Assembly (NCBI GenBank): GCA_944320255.1
Contig: CALUGU010000006.1
Location: 1-55,434 of the forward strand
DNA from: an uncultured Prevotella sp.
GTDB taxonomy: Bacteria; Bacteroidota; Bacteroidia; Bacteroidales; Bacteroidaceae
DNA: 55,434 bases
Direction of reading: 5' to 3'
Part shown: in pieces, positions 8,387-17,832 of the stretch
Layout: each line of letters starts with the position of its first letter
Numbering within the stretch: the first letter of the stretch is position 1
Program-made: the position numbers and the translations under genes
Notes under the pieces: generated by a model
Seen by the model: only the letters and a program-made list of their open reading frames with translations
The model's database searches: none
What the model was told of the DNA's origin: nothing

Positions 8387-10963
8387 ATGAAAAAATATAT
8401 ACTTATATTGCAGCTGGTCTTTTTGTGGACGGCGTTGGCTTACGGTCAAAGGCTTGTAGTCAATGTTCCGTCAACTGTGTCTGTAGGTGAAAACTTCAGG
8501 CTGACTTATACTGTAAGCACGATAAATGCGTCTGACGAGATACGCATGGGTAAAATCCCGAATGCATTTGAAGTCATAACAGGACCGTATGTGTCAGAAC
8601 AGTCGAGTTTTCAGATGGCGAACGGGCACACCAGCAGTTCCTCGTCAAAGACATATACATTCATACTATATGCTTCAAAAGAAGGAACGTACACCATTCC
8701 TGCGGCAAGTGTTGTCGTAAATGGGAAAAGGCTTACGTCACGGTCGGCGAAGGTGAAGGTTGCAGGACGGGTGCAGAGCGGCAATGGCGCTCCGAGGATG
8801 CACGACGACTCCTATGGGCAGCCACGTATGCGCAATGCCGGTACGCCAATCAGTGGCAGCGACTTGTTCATAAAGGTGAGCGCAAATAAGCGCAGGGTGC
8901 ACGAGCAAGAGCCTATACTTCTCACTTATAAGGTTTACACGCTTGTAAATCTGTCGAAACTTGACGGCAAAATGCCAGATTTGACTGGGTTCCACACTCA
9001 GGAAATACCACTTCCACAGCAAAAGTCGTTTCACATCGAGCGTGTCAACGGCCGGCCTTACCGTTGCGTCACATGGAGCCAGTATGTGATGTATCCTCAA
9101 ATGACTGGCAAATTGGAAATCCCAAGTATAACTTTCGAGGGGACGATCAGCCAGCAAAACCGGAACGTTGATCCATACGAGGCTTTTCTTAACGGAGGTT
9201 CAGGGTATATAGAGGTAAAGCGTACCATCAAAGCTCCTGGGGTTACGATACAAGTAGACCCGCTGCCAAAGCGTCCTGCCAACTTTTCAGGCGGAGTCGG
9301 CAAGTTTAATATAAGTGCGCAAATCAGTAAGAGCAAAGTCAAGGCGAACGACCCGGTGACAGTGCGTGTCGTCGTGGGCGGCGTTGGAAACCTGAAATTG
9401 ATAAAACAGCCGGTTGTTAATTTCCCGAAGGATTTTGACAAGTATGACGCAAAAGTCATAGACAAGACCAAACTTACCCAAAGCGGCGTAGAAGGTAATA
9501 TGGTTTACGACTTCCTTGCCGTTCCGCGCAATCAGGGAAATTATGTAATTCCTGCCATTGAGTTCGTTTATTATGACGTGCAAACAAACGCTTATAAGAC
9601 GATAAAGACACAAGCGTTCAACCTTGAGGTTGAGAAAGGTGACGGAAGCTCAAGCACAGCCATTGACTATGGCGATTTGAAAGACAAGGACATTCATCCA
9701 ATAAAAGAAGGCGGGCACAATGTTCTGGACGTTAAGGATATTTTTTATGGTTCCGTAACGTATTGGTTTATTTTGTCGCTCTTGTTCGTAATCTTTGTCA
9801 GTGTGCTGGTGATATTCAGGCGACGTGCCATTGAGAGTGCCGACATTGCGCGCTTGAAGATAAAGAAGGCCAACCGCATCGCAACAAAGCGGTTGCAGTA
9901 TGCAAACAAGTTGATGTTGAGCAACGAACACGACAAGTTCTATGACGAAGTGCTCAGGACTTTGTGGGGATATGTCGGCGACAAACTGAACATACCGGTA
10001 GAGCAGTTGTCAAAAGACAACATAGCCGAAAACTTGGCACGGCGGAACGTGGATGAGGATACGATAAATATGTTTGTCAAGGCCGTGGACGAGTGTGAAT
10101 ACAATCGCTATGCGCCGGGAGATACGAAAGGGAATATGAACCAAACGTTTGAAGCAGCAATGACGGCAATCATCAAGATAGAGGATGTGTTGAGCGGTGC
10201 GAAAAAGCGTAAAGCGAACATCCGTCTGTTGATCGTGGCGTTTGCCTTGGCGATGCCTTTGTCTGTAGGTGCCATAACCAAGAAGAACGCTGACGACGAG
10301 TATAAAAAAGGCAACTACGTCCAGGCCATCAGGGATTATGAGGAGTTGCTAAAGAAAGAAGGGGCAAGCGTTGAGTTGTATTACAATCTTGGAAATGCTT
10401 ATTACCGTACCGATAACATCACACGTGCCGTGTTGAGCTATGAGCGTGCCCTTATGTTGTCTCCGGGCGACGATGACATAAGGTTCAACCTGCAAATGGC
10501 GCGGTCGAAGACTATCGATAAGATAACCCCGAAGTCTGAAATGTTTTTCGTGACATGGTACAAGTCCTTGGTTAATCTTACCAGTGTTGACGGATGGGCG
10601 AAGACCGCACTGTTCAGTATTGCCTTTGCTTTGGCGTTGGTGTTATGTTACCTGTTCGGACGGAAGCTGGTCGTCCGCAAGGTCGGTTTTTATGGCGCAG
10701 TGGTGTTTGTTGTGCTTTTTGTCTTGGGCAATGTGTTCGCATACGCTCAAAAGCAGACACTGACCCAGCGTAGCGGTGCCGTCGTGGTTTCACCTTCGGC
10801 GGCTTTGAGGAAGACCCCGGTGCCTAACAGCGAGTACAGCGCTATCATTCATGAGGGCAGCCGTGTTGAAATAATCGACGACACGATGAAAGATTGGAAG
10901 TTGGTTGAGCTTGAAGACGGTCGTGAAGGATGGATGTTGAGTTCGCAGATGGAAAGGATATGA
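8387..10963 (+). CDS. batD: BatD-BatE fusion protein
   Basis: 858 residues. A signal peptide (to about AYGQ) leads a BatD region of beta-rich repeats (VNVPSTVSVGENFRLTYTVS at the start), with a membrane segment near 460-478 (YWFILSLLFVIFVSVLVIF) and a helical cytosolic part. Near residue 610 a new signal-like hydrophobic stretch begins (IRLLIVAFALAMPLSVGA), followed by TPR repeats (YKKGNYVQAIRDYEELLKKEG, LYYNLGNAYYRTDNITRAVL), two membrane helices and a C-terminal SH3-like domain (ALRKTPVPNSEYSAIIHEGSRVEI, WKLVELEDGREGWML). That second half is what BatE looks like as a separate protein. The frame is open across the junction with no stop, so it is a fusion or read as one in this lineage. Confidence 0.88.
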   Translation: MKKYILILQLVFLWTALAYGQRLVVNVPSTVSVGENFRLTYTVSTINASDEIRMGKIPNAFEVITGPYVSEQSSFQMANGHTSSSSSKTYTFILYASKEGTYTIPAASVVVNGKRLTSRSAKVKVAGRVQSGNGAPRMHDDSYGQPRMRNAGTPISGSDLFIKVSANKRRVHEQEPILLTYKVYTLVNLSKLDGKMPDLTGFHTQEIPLPQQKSFHIERVNGRPYRCVTWSQYVMYPQMTGKLEIPSITFEGTISQQNRNVDPYEAFLNGGSGYIEVKRTIKAPGVTIQVDPLPKRPANFSGGVGKFNISAQISKSKVKANDPVTVRVVVGGVGNLKLIKQPVVNFPKDFDKYDAKVIDKTKLTQSGVEGNMVYDFLAVPRNQGNYVIPAIEFVYYDVQTNAYKTIKTQAFNLEVEKGDGSSSTAIDYGDLKDKDIHPIKEGGHNVLDVKDIFYGSVTYWFILSLLFVIFVSVLVIFRRRAIESADIARLKIKKANRIATKRLQYANKLMLSNEHDKFYDEVLRTLWGYVGDKLNIPVEQLSKDNIAENLARRNVDEDTINMFVKAVDECEYNRYAPGDTKGNMNQTFEAAMTAIIKIEDVLSGAKKRKANIRLLIVAFALAMPLSVGAITKKNADDEYKKGNYVQAIRDYEELLKKEGASVELYYNLGNAYYRTDNITRAVLSYERALMLSPGDDDIRFNLQMARSKTIDKITPKSEMFFVTWYKSLVNLTSVDGWAKTALFSIAFALALVLCYLFGRKLVVRKVGFYGAVVFVVLFVLGNVFAYAQKQTLTQRSGAVVVSPSAALRKTPVPNSEYSAIIHEGSRVEIIDDTMKDWKLVELEDGREGWMLSSQMERI

Positions 10964-10987
10964 TGTTCGTGGAAAAATAGCAATCAG

Positions 10988-11674
10988 ATGCAGACATTGT
11001 TTGAGATAGACAGGGAGATACTTGCGTTTTTCAATGGCAGCGGTTCGTTGTTCGTTGACAACCTGGCTGTTGTGCTTACGTCAGGATTGACTTGGATACC
11101 GTTGTACGTTTCATTGCTTTACATCGTCATCCGGAACAATGAGACGATGAAGCAAATCATGCTTGTCATTGGTTGCGTGTTGCTGTGCGTCGTCATGTCT
11201 GACGGCGTGGCTGATTTCATCGTCAAGCCCTTGGTCGGAAGGTTTAGACCGTCAAACGAGCCGCTTATAAAGTATGCCGTTGAGGTTGTTGACGGTGTGC
11301 GCGGAACGCAGTACGGCTTCTTCTCGGCCCATGCGTCAAACACATTCTGCATTGCGATGTTTTTCTCATTGCTTGTCCGCAAGAAATCGTTTGTCGCAGC
11401 CATGGTGCTATGGTCGTTGGTCAACTGCTGGACGCGGATGTACCTCGGACTGCATTACCCAAGCGACATCGCCGCCGGCTTGTTGTGGGGAGGTGTCGTC
11501 GGGGCGGTTGTTTATTTTATCTACCTCAAGTCATATTTGAGGATGTACCCTGATTTCAATTACGTTTCGTCGCAATACACGTCAACCGGTTACAACCGCA
11601 TAGACATTGACGCCGTGCTTCTTGTCCTTACGCTTACGTTGCTTTACGCCGTCATGAGGGCATTATTGTTTTAA
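10988..11674 (+). CDS. PAP2 family membrane phosphatase
   Basis: 228 residues with about five membrane helices. The three motifs of type 2 phosphatidic acid phosphatases are present: KPLVGRFRP (K80 to P88), SAHAS with His115, and RMYLGLHYPSD with Arg150, His156 and Asp160. Members remove phosphate from lipids such as undecaprenyl pyrophosphate, phosphatidylglycerol phosphate or phosphatidate at the outer face of the inner membrane. Which lipid this one uses cannot be read from the sequence. It starts 24 bases after batE and ends 10 bases before queA, so it is likely in the same transcript. Confidence 0.9.
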   Translation: MQTLFEIDREILAFFNGSGSLFVDNLAVVLTSGLTWIPLYVSLLYIVIRNNETMKQIMLVIGCVLLCVVMSDGVADFIVKPLVGRFRPSNEPLIKYAVEVVDGVRGTQYGFFSAHASNTFCIAMFFSLLVRKKSFVAAMVLWSLVNCWTRMYLGLHYPSDIAAGLLWGGVVGAVVYFIYLKSYLRMYPDFNYVSSQYTSTGYNRIDIDAVLLVLTLTLLYAVMRALLF

Positions 11675-11684
11675 TTCATAAGTC

Positions 11685-12902
11685 ATGGAAATGGATACAA
11701 GACACATTCACATAAAAGATTTCAATTACGACCTGCCCGACGAGCGCATTGCCAAGTTCCCCGTTGCGCAGAGGGATCACAGCAAGCTCTTGGTGTACAA
11801 CAAGGGAGAAGTCTCTGAAGATATGTTTTACAACATTGCCTCCCATCTGCCGGAAGGGGCCTTGATGGTGTTCAACAACACGCGGGTGATCCAGGCGCGC
11901 ATACATTTCAGGAAAGAGACGGGGGCCCTGATTGAGGTCTTCCTCCTTGAGCCGGCCCGCCCGGCTGACTATGAGCAGATGTTCCAGTCGCGAGGAGGCT
12001 GTGCGTGGTTGTGCATGGTAGGCAACTTGAAAAAATGGAAGGAAGGGCCGTTGCGCCGCACCTTTGAAGTCAAAGGCCGCAGTGTCACCATCACGGCCGT
12101 CCGCAGCCACGAACAGGGCACGAGCCATTGGATTGATTTCACATGGGACGCCGACGTGACATTCGCCGACATCCTTGACTCCGTAGGCGAGCTCCCCATA
12201 CCGCCGTATCTCAACCGCGACACCGAGGAGAGCGACAAAGTGACTTACCAAACCGTTTATTCCAAGATAAAGGGCAGCGTGGCGGCACCCACGGCCGGCC
12301 TCCATTTTACGGAAGACGTCTTACGCTCGATTGACCTTCGCGGCATCGAGCGTGAAGAACTCACCCTCCACGTCGGCGCCGGAACGTTCCGGCCAGTAAA
12401 GAGCGAGGAGATTGCCGGCCACGACATGCACACCGAATATATCAGCGTAAGCAGGGCCACCCTTGAGCGGCTTGCAAGCCACGGTGCACAAGCCATAGCC
12501 GTCGGTACGACCAGCGTGCGCACCCTGGAGAGCCTTTATTATGTAGGCGCGCGCCTCGCCTCAAATCCCGACGCTACAGAGGCGGATTTGCATATAAGCC
12601 AATGGGAGCCATACGACACGCACCCGGCCATAACGCCGCTTGAGGCCGTAAGCAACATCATAGCCTATCTCGACCGTAACGGTATGGGGGCATTCCACGG
12701 CAGCACGCAGATAATCATTGCTCCTGGCTACGATTACAAGATAGTGAAAATGCTCGTCACCAACTTCCACCAACCGCAAAGCACCCTGCTGCTGCTTGTC
12801 AGTGCCTTTGTGCACGGCGATTGGCGCAAGATTTACGATTACGCCCTCAGCCATGATTTCAGGTTTTTGAGTTACGGCGACAGTTCGTTGCTCATACCTT
12901 AG
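11685..12902 (+). CDS. queA: QueA, S-adenosylmethionine:tRNA ribosyltransferase-isomerase
   Basis: 405 residues. FNYDLPDERIAKFPVAQRDHSKLL at the N-terminus, FNNTRVIQAR, PTAGLHFT and VGAGTFRPV are QueA signatures. The enzyme moves and rearranges the ribose of S-adenosylmethionine onto preQ1 at position 34 of tRNAs to form epoxyqueuosine. It is soluble and cytosolic. The length is slightly above the usual 340-360 residues because of extra segments in the middle and C-terminus. ATG 11685 or 11691 are both possible. It is the last gene of the long plus-strand run; a weak inverted repeat (GCTGACG and CGTCAGC) follows before the next gene. Confidence 0.93.
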   Translation: MEMDTRHIHIKDFNYDLPDERIAKFPVAQRDHSKLLVYNKGEVSEDMFYNIASHLPEGALMVFNNTRVIQARIHFRKETGALIEVFLLEPARPADYEQMFQSRGGCAWLCMVGNLKKWKEGPLRRTFEVKGRSVTITAVRSHEQGTSHWIDFTWDADVTFADILDSVGELPIPPYLNRDTEESDKVTYQTVYSKIKGSVAAPTAGLHFTEDVLRSIDLRGIEREELTLHVGAGTFRPVKSEEIAGHDMHTEYISVSRATLERLASHGAQAIAVGTTSVRTLESLYYVGARLASNPDATEADLHISQWEPYDTHPAITPLEAVSNIIAYLDRNGMGAFHGSTQIIIAPGYDYKIVKMLVTNFHQPQSTLLLLVSAFVHGDWRKIYDYALSHDFRFLSYGDSSLLIP

Positions 12903-12999
12903 ACTTTTTTGAGCGATGCTGACGCGCGGCTTGGAGATGTTCCGTCATTGCGGCCGGAACCGTCAGCCATTATTCTTTAATTCACATAAACGATAATAT

Positions 13000-14055
13000 A
13001 TGAAAATTGGAGACAAAGTAAGATTTATCAGTGAGGTCGGCGGCGGAGTGGTTGCCGGTTTCCGTGATAAGAACATAGTCCTGGTGGAAGACGAGGACGG
13101 CTTCCAGATACCGGTGAGGATAAACGACGTGGTTGTCATAGACAGCGATGACTATGACATCAAGCCCGCTGCGCCGTCATCGCCGAAGCCGCAGGCTGAC
13201 GACGATTACGACCCTGCCGACCGCCCCGTGACGTTCCGTCCCGAACCGGAGGAACGCAAGGGCGGCGACGCATTGTCAGTCTATCTCGCCTTCGTGCCTG
13301 TTGACAGCCGCGAACTCACCACCACGAAGTTCGAGGCGTACCTCGTCAACGACAGCAACTATTACGTCACTTACACTTACCTCTCGGCCGAAGGGGCGAG
13401 CTGGAGCCTGCGCTCCGTCGGTGAGATAGAGCCTAACACAAAGCTCTTTGTCGAGGAGTTCGACCGTGAAGCGTTGAACCTCCTTGAGCGTGTGGCTGTG
13501 CAGCTTGTGGCTTACAAGCGAGGCAAGAGTTTCATCATCAAACCGGCGGTGGACGCAAGGCTGCGCATCGATACTGTGAAGTTCTACAAGCTGCACACCT
13601 TCAAAGAAAACGACTTTTTCGAGGAGCCGGCCCTTGTTTATACCATTGTGGAGAACGACCAACCCGTGCGCCCGCTCGTAGTTGACGCCAAGAAGCTGAA
13701 GCAAGAAATGGCTCGCAAAGTCTCTGCCGACAGCCGCCCGGCCGCGCATCCGGCCCGACGCCGCGGCAAGGATGAGCCTGTGGTGGTAGACCTCCACGCC
13801 GCCGCGCTGCTTGACACCACGGCCGGGATGTCGTCCGCCGACATACTCAACCACCAGCTTGACGTCTTCCGCAAGACGATGGACGAGTATAAGGCTAAGC
13901 ACGGCACACGGCTCATCTTCATCCACGGCAAGGGCGAAGGCGTGCTCCGCCACGCCATCGTCAACGAGCTAGCCCGCCGCTATAAGAACTGCCCCTACCA
14001 GGACGCCTCGTTCCAGGAGTACGGCTACGGGGCCACGCAAGTTACGATGAAATAA
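13000..14055 (+). CDS. DUF2027 and Smr domain protein
   Basis: 351 residues. The N-terminus ([21 protein letters not shown], then [13 protein letters not shown]) is the small beta-barrel at the start of DUF2027 proteins. A central region shows beta-rich sequence ([24 protein letters not shown]). The C-terminal 90 residues are an Smr domain: [27 protein letters not shown] and the conserved [12 protein letters not shown]. Smr domains in MutS2 and other proteins bind and nick DNA or RNA at branched sites or stalled ribosomes. The role of this stand-alone Bacteroidota protein is not known. Codon use is rich in C and G at third positions, as in nadE next door. Confidence 0.88.
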   Translation: MKIGDKVRFISEVGGGVVAGFRDKNIVLVEDEDGFQIPVRINDVVVIDSDDYDIKPAAPSSPKPQADDDYDPADRPVTFRPEPEERKGGDALSVYLAFVPVDSRELTTTKFEAYLVNDSNYYVTYTYLSAEGASWSLRSVGEIEPNTKLFVEEFDREALNLLERVAVQLVAYKRGKSFIIKPAVDARLRIDTVKFYKLHTFKENDFFEEPALVYTIVENDQPVRPLVVDAKKLKQEMARKVSADSRPAAHPARRRGKDEPVVVDLHAAALLDTTAGMSSADILNHQLDVFRKTMDEYKAKHGTRLIFIHGKGEGVLRHAIVNELARRYKNCPYQDASFQEYGYGATQVTMK

Positions 14056-14067
14056 ATCAAGATTTTT

Positions 14068-14204
14068 AGCAGACAAGTTTTTTAGCAGACAAGCAGACAA
14101 GTGACGAGCAGACTAGCTTTTTTGCAGACAAGTGACAAGCAAACAAGTAGACAAGCGGAATGCCTTGTCTGCTCGTCACTTGTCTGCTAAAAAACTTGTC
14201 TGCT
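14068..14204. terminator. Long composite hairpin made of GCAGACAAG repeats
   Basis: Direct copies of AGCAGACAAG fill 14068-14155, some followed by T tracts. The right part (14167-14204) is the reverse complement of the left arm (14068-14113) apart from an 8-base extra repeat unit on the left. The folded stem would be near 38 base pairs. It fills the gap between the Smr gene and nadE and is followed by TTCTTAACTCTTAAC just before the nadE start. Terminator function is inferred; it may equally be an expanding simple repeat. Confidence 0.6.
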
Positions 14205-14236
14205 GACAATTCTTAACTCTTAACTTTAAAAAAAAC

Positions 14237-16159
14237 ATGCAACACGGATTTATGAAAGTCGCCGCCGGCGTGCCATCGTTGAGAGTAGCCGACTGCGAAT
14301 ACAACATCCAGCAGATAGAAGCCCTTGTGGCCAAGGCCGAGGGCAGGGGAGTGGAGGCCATGGTGTTCCCGGAGCTGTGCGTCACGGGCTACACCTGCCA
14401 AGACCTCTTCCGCCAGTCGCTATTGCTTGAGAAAGCCGAGACAGCCGTCCTCATGCTGCTCGACTTCACCCGCAACCTCGACATCATCATCGCCGTAGGC
14501 GTACCCGTGCCCGTAGGCGGCGTCCTGCTCAACTGCGCCGCCGTCATCCAGAAGGGCGACCTGCTCGGCCTCGTGCCCAAGACCTACCTGCCCAACTACG
14601 GAGAGTTCTACGAGAAGCGGTGGTTCGCCTCCGCGCTCGACCTGCAGCCCACCGAAGTGCGCTATGCCGGTAACACGCTGCTCATAACGCCTCAGCCCAC
14701 GCTCTTCCGCACGTGCGACGGCGCCCTCATCGGCGTCGAGATATGCGAAGACCTCTGGTCGCCCGCCCCTCCGAGCACCACCCTCGCCCTTGCGGGCGCC
14801 GACGTCGTGCTCAACCTCTCGGCCAGCGACGAGCTCGTAGGCAAGCACGCCTACCTTGAGACGCTCATCGCCCAGCAGAGCGCGCGCACGCTTTCCGCCT
14901 ACGTCTACGCCGGCAGCGGATACGGCGAGAGCACGCAAGACGCCGTTTACGCTGGCAACGCCCTGATCTACGAGAACGGCGCGCGACTTGCCGCCGGCCG
15001 CCGCTTCAGTCTTGAGGCGCAGGCCGTCGAGGCCCAAGTTGACGTGGAGCGGCTGCGCGCCGAGCGCCGCGCCAACAGCACGTTCGCGGCGGCCTCGCGC
15101 GGCGTGTCGGCCCGCGTCGTTGATGCCCATGCGGCCACCGCCGTGCGCGACTTTGAGCTTGAGCGCGCCGTTGACCCCCATCCATTTACGCCCAAGGCCG
15201 CCGACATGGACGCCACGTGCGACGAGATAATGTCAATACAAGCCCTCGGTCTGGCCAAGCGCCTCGCCCACACTGGGTGTCGCTCTGTTTTCATCGGTAT
15301 TAGCGGAGGGCTTGACAGCACATTGGCGTTGCTTGTTGCCGCTAAGGCGGTAGACGCCCTCGGTTTGCCGCGCACGGCAATCACGGGTGTGACGATGCCT
15401 GGCTTTGGAACAACCGGGCGTACACATACCAATGCCACAGCCTTGATGCGCGGCCTTGGTGTCACTATGCGTCAGGTAGACATTACGGCAGCCGTGAGCC
15501 GCCACTTCAGCGACATTGGCCATAACCCCGATGAGCATGATGTGACTTACGAGAACAGTCAGGCCCGTGAGCGAACCCAGGTGCTCATGGATATGGCCAA
15601 CCAGGCCGGAGGCATTGTCGTAGGCACGGGCGACCTGTCAGAGCTGGCTCTCGGCTGGGCCACCTACAACGGCGACCACATCAGCATGTACGGCGTCAAC
15701 GCCGGCGTGCCCAAGACCCTCGTGCGCCATCTTGTGCGCCACGCCGCCGACAGCCTTGGCGGCGAAGTTCGGGCCACGTTGCTCGACATTCTCGACACCC
15801 CCGTTAGCCCCGAACTCGTGCCTGCCGCCGCCGACGGCACCATCAGCCAGAAGACCGAAGACATCGTAGGCCCCTACGAGCTGCACGACTTCTTCCTCTA
15901 CCATATGCTGCGCTTCGGCTTCAGCCCCTCACGCCTCTACCTGATGGCCCGCAAGGCCTTCGCCGGTGTTTATGCCGACGACGTAGTGAAGCATTGGCTC
16001 ACGGTGTTCATCCGCCGTTTCTTCTCGCAGCAGTTCAAGCGCTCATGTCTGCCAGACGGGCCCAAGGTGGGCAGCGTCAGCCTAAGCCCCCGCACCGACT
16101 GGCGCATGCCCAGCGACGCCGCAGCAGCCCTCTGGATAAGGGAATGCGAGAGACTCTAA
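14237..16159 (+). CDS. nadE: NadE, glutamine-dependent NAD+ synthetase
   Basis: 640 residues. An N-terminal nitrilase-type glutaminase domain has the triad Glu46 (VFPELCVTGY), Lys115 (VPKTYLPNYGEF) and Cys170 (VEICEDLW). It feeds ammonia to a C-terminal synthetase domain with the P-loop SGGLDS at 356-361, GTGDLSELALGW and NAGVPKTLV. It converts nicotinate adenine dinucleotide to NAD+ with ATP and glutamine. Length fits the two-domain form. Third codon positions are strongly C-rich except in roughly 15270-15600, where TTG and CTT leucine codons return. A strong terminator follows 18 bases after the stop. Confidence 0.95.
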   Translation: MQHGFMKVAAGVPSLRVADCEYNIQQIEALVAKAEGRGVEAMVFPELCVTGYTCQDLFRQSLLLEKAETAVLMLLDFTRNLDIIIAVGVPVPVGGVLLNCAAVIQKGDLLGLVPKTYLPNYGEFYEKRWFASALDLQPTEVRYAGNTLLITPQPTLFRTCDGALIGVEICEDLWSPAPPSTTLALAGADVVLNLSASDELVGKHAYLETLIAQQSARTLSAYVYAGSGYGESTQDAVYAGNALIYENGARLAAGRRFSLEAQAVEAQVDVERLRAERRANSTFAAASRGVSARVVDAHAATAVRDFELERAVDPHPFTPKAADMDATCDEIMSIQALGLAKRLAHTGCRSVFIGISGGLDSTLALLVAAKAVDALGLPRTAITGVTMPGFGTTGRTHTNATALMRGLGVTMRQVDITAAVSRHFSDIGHNPDEHDVTYENSQARERTQVLMDMANQAGGIVVGTGDLSELALGWATYNGDHISMYGVNAGVPKTLVRHLVRHAADSLGGEVRATLLDILDTPVSPELVPAAADGTISQKTEDIVGPYELHDFFLYHMLRFGFSPSRLYLMARKAFAGVYADDVVKHWLTVFIRRFFSQQFKRSCLPDGPKVGSVSLSPRTDWRMPSDAAAALWIRECERL

Positions 16160-16177
16160 TCTTTATCACACGTTGAT

Positions 16178-16241
16178 AAAAAACTTACCAGGGAGTTTAC
16201 GTGCAAGCCTTCGCTTCCGTAAACTCCCTGGTAAGTTTTTT
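16178..16241. terminator. Perfect 24-bp bidirectional terminator hairpin
   Basis: Arms 16178-16201 and 16218-16241 are exact reverse complements (CTTACCAGGGAGTTTACG in the centre) with a 16-base loop. The stem is flanked by A6 on one side and T6 on the other, so it can stop transcription from both strands. It lies between the convergent nadE and DUF389 genes. Confidence 0.9.
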
Positions 16242-16248
16242 CTGAATA

Positions 16249-16313
16249 TTAAACCCCAATCTGTCATTAGGCCGCTAATTACGGATGAAGCCTAATGACC
16301 GATTTGGGTTAAA
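16249..16313. repeat. TIR element 1 (short hairpin form)
   Basis: Ends TTAAACCCCAATCTGTCATT (16249-16268) and the inverse CCTAATGACCGATTTGGGTT (16291-16310) pair over about 24 bases with two mismatches around a 15-base centre. The same ends bound the elements at 18862-19063 and 32878-33100. Confidence 0.8.
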
Positions 16314-16419
16314 GCATAGTGTTGTCAGACGCTTCGTGCCGGAGCAGCAGTGTCGCAAAATTTTGTTTGAGCTGCAACGTGCAAGCGGCAAGTTGTATCG
16401 GTGGACAACTGAACGTCCT

Positions 16420-17832
16420 TCATTCCACAACGAGCTTGATTGTGTCAACGCCGAGGCGCGTCCCCAGCCATTGGCTTATCCTCTGACGCTCGGCGGCGTC
16501 GAGGCTGCCGCCTGGGGTGGTGGCTATTATCGCCGTGGCGTAGCGTTTCACGGCTGAAGTGTCGGCTGTGGCTTCGGCGGCGAGCGAAAGGCTTACGCCT
16601 GCGGCGGCAGGGAAGAGGGCTTTCACTTCCTTGGCTATCTCCGGGGCCATCGCCTCGTAGCGGGTGTATTCGCCGAGCAGCTCTTGCAGGCGGGCGGCCT
16701 TGGCGGCTTCGTCGCGCAGCATGGCGGCGTAGTTGTCGGCGGAGGTGCGCAGGCCGGCGAGACGGCTGTTGAGCGTCATCACGGAGGCGGACTCGGCACC
16801 TTGTATCACTTGCAGCCTGTAGCGGCCGAGCTTGTAGGCGGCCATCCCGTCCTGGGCTTGCCTCACGGCGCTGTCGGTAAGTTCGCGGCCTACGGCTACT
16901 ACCCGCAGTGTAAGGCTGTCCTTATCGACGTCGTAAGATACTATCCTTGTGCCGGGGCTGTCGAGCTTGTCGGTGATGAAGTTGTTGACGTTGGTGTTGA
17001 AGATGCTTTCCCTGACGATGTGGTAAGTCATGACGGCGGCCGGCACCATCGTGGCAGCCACGGCGGTTATGACGTAGCGGCGGACGCGGGCGTAACGCTC
17101 GGTGGCGGCGAACTGCTTTTGGCTGAATTTCATCATCCTCACGCCGATGTAAGTGGCGATGCTGATGAAGACGGTGTTGATGAAGAACAGGTAGAAGGCT
17201 CCGAGAAAGTAGAGCAGGTTGCCCGTGGCTATGCCGAAGCCGGCCGTGCAGAGCGGGGGCATGAGGGCCGTGGCTATGGCCACGCCCGGCAGCACGTTGC
17301 CTTTGCCCTTGGTGGCGAGAGCCACTATGCCAGCCGCGCCGCCGAAGAGGGCTATGAGCACGTCGTAGAGTGTCGGCGACGTGCGGGCGAGAAGTTCCGA
17401 CTGGGCTTGGTCGAGCGGCGTCAGCAGGAAGTAGACCGTGGCCGTGGCCACGCTTATGACTGTGGCCACGAGGTAGTTCTTCGCCGAGCGTTTCAGCAGG
17501 TCGAAGTCGTTGATGCCCACGGCGAGTCCCATGCCGATGATGGGGCCCATGAGCGGGGAGATGAGCATTGCGCCGATGATTACGGCCGTGGAGTTGACGT
17601 TGAGTCCGAGCGAGGCTATGAATATGGCGAAGACGAGCACCCAGAGCGTGGCTCCGTGGAACGACACGCCCGCGCTGATGCTCTTGATGGTGTCTTCCTC
17701 GTTTTCCTTGTCGGGCATGGCGTTGAAGTATTTCTTCAGCGTCCGCGCCGCGGCGTCCAGCATTTTCCGCATTAGCGGATTTTCGATGTTTGTCTGTTTC
17801 ATGGCTGTAGGTGTTTTTGGTTTGTCATTCAT
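16420..17832 (-). CDS. DUF389 (TIGR00341-like) integral membrane protein
   Basis: 470 residues. After a helical lead (about 1-55) come several membrane helices: LWVLVFAIFIASLGLNVNSTAVIIGAMLISPLMGPIIGMGLAVG, YLVATVISVATATVYFLL, VLIALFGGAAGIVAL and GVAIATALMPPLCTAGFGIATG. The NSTAVIIGAMLISPLMGPI string is the DUF389 hallmark. The C-terminal half is soluble, with a predicted coiled section. The family's substrate is unknown; a transport or stress role has been proposed only by context. The gene starts with ATGA overlapping the stop of the radical SAM gene upstream on the same strand, so the two form an operon. The long open frame on the opposite strand is a shadow of the GC-rich codons. Confidence 0.88.
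   Translation of the reverse strand: MNDKPKTPTAMKQTNIENPLMRKMLDAAARTLKKYFNAMPDKENEEDTIKSISAGVSFHGATLWVLVFAIFIASLGLNVNSTAVIIGAMLISPLMGPIIGMGLAVGINDFDLLKRSAKNYLVATVISVATATVYFLLTPLDQAQSELLARTSPTLYDVLIALFGGAAGIVALATKGKGNVLPGVAIATALMPPLCTAGFGIATGNLLYFLGAFYLFFINTVFISIATYIGVRMMKFSQKQFAATERYARVRRYVITAVAATMVPAAVMTYHIVRESIFNTNVNNFITDKLDSPGTRIVSYDVDKDSLTLRVVAVGRELTDSAVRQAQDGMAAYKLGRYRLQVIQGAESASVMTLNSRLAGLRTSADNYAAMLRDEAAKAARLQELLGEYTRYEAMAPEIAKEVKALFPAAAGVSLSLAAEATADTSAVKRYATAIIATTPGGSLDAAERQRISQWLGTRLGVDTIKLVVE

Noticed and set aside
14068-14204. CRISPR array
   Set aside because: The repeats are about 10 bases with irregular spacers and an inverse arm; no cas gene is near.
16285-16557. Small frame starting MKPNDRFGLK, and a similar one at 19030-19272 with KSNDRFGLN
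   Set aside because: The shared NDRFGL string is the translation of the TTAAACCCAAATCGG inverted end read through; the rest is unrelated, so these are not genes.
16684-17775. 363-codon frame on the plus strand rich in G, V, H and E
   Set aside because: Antisense shadow of the GC-rich DUF389 gene, without start signals or family motifs.
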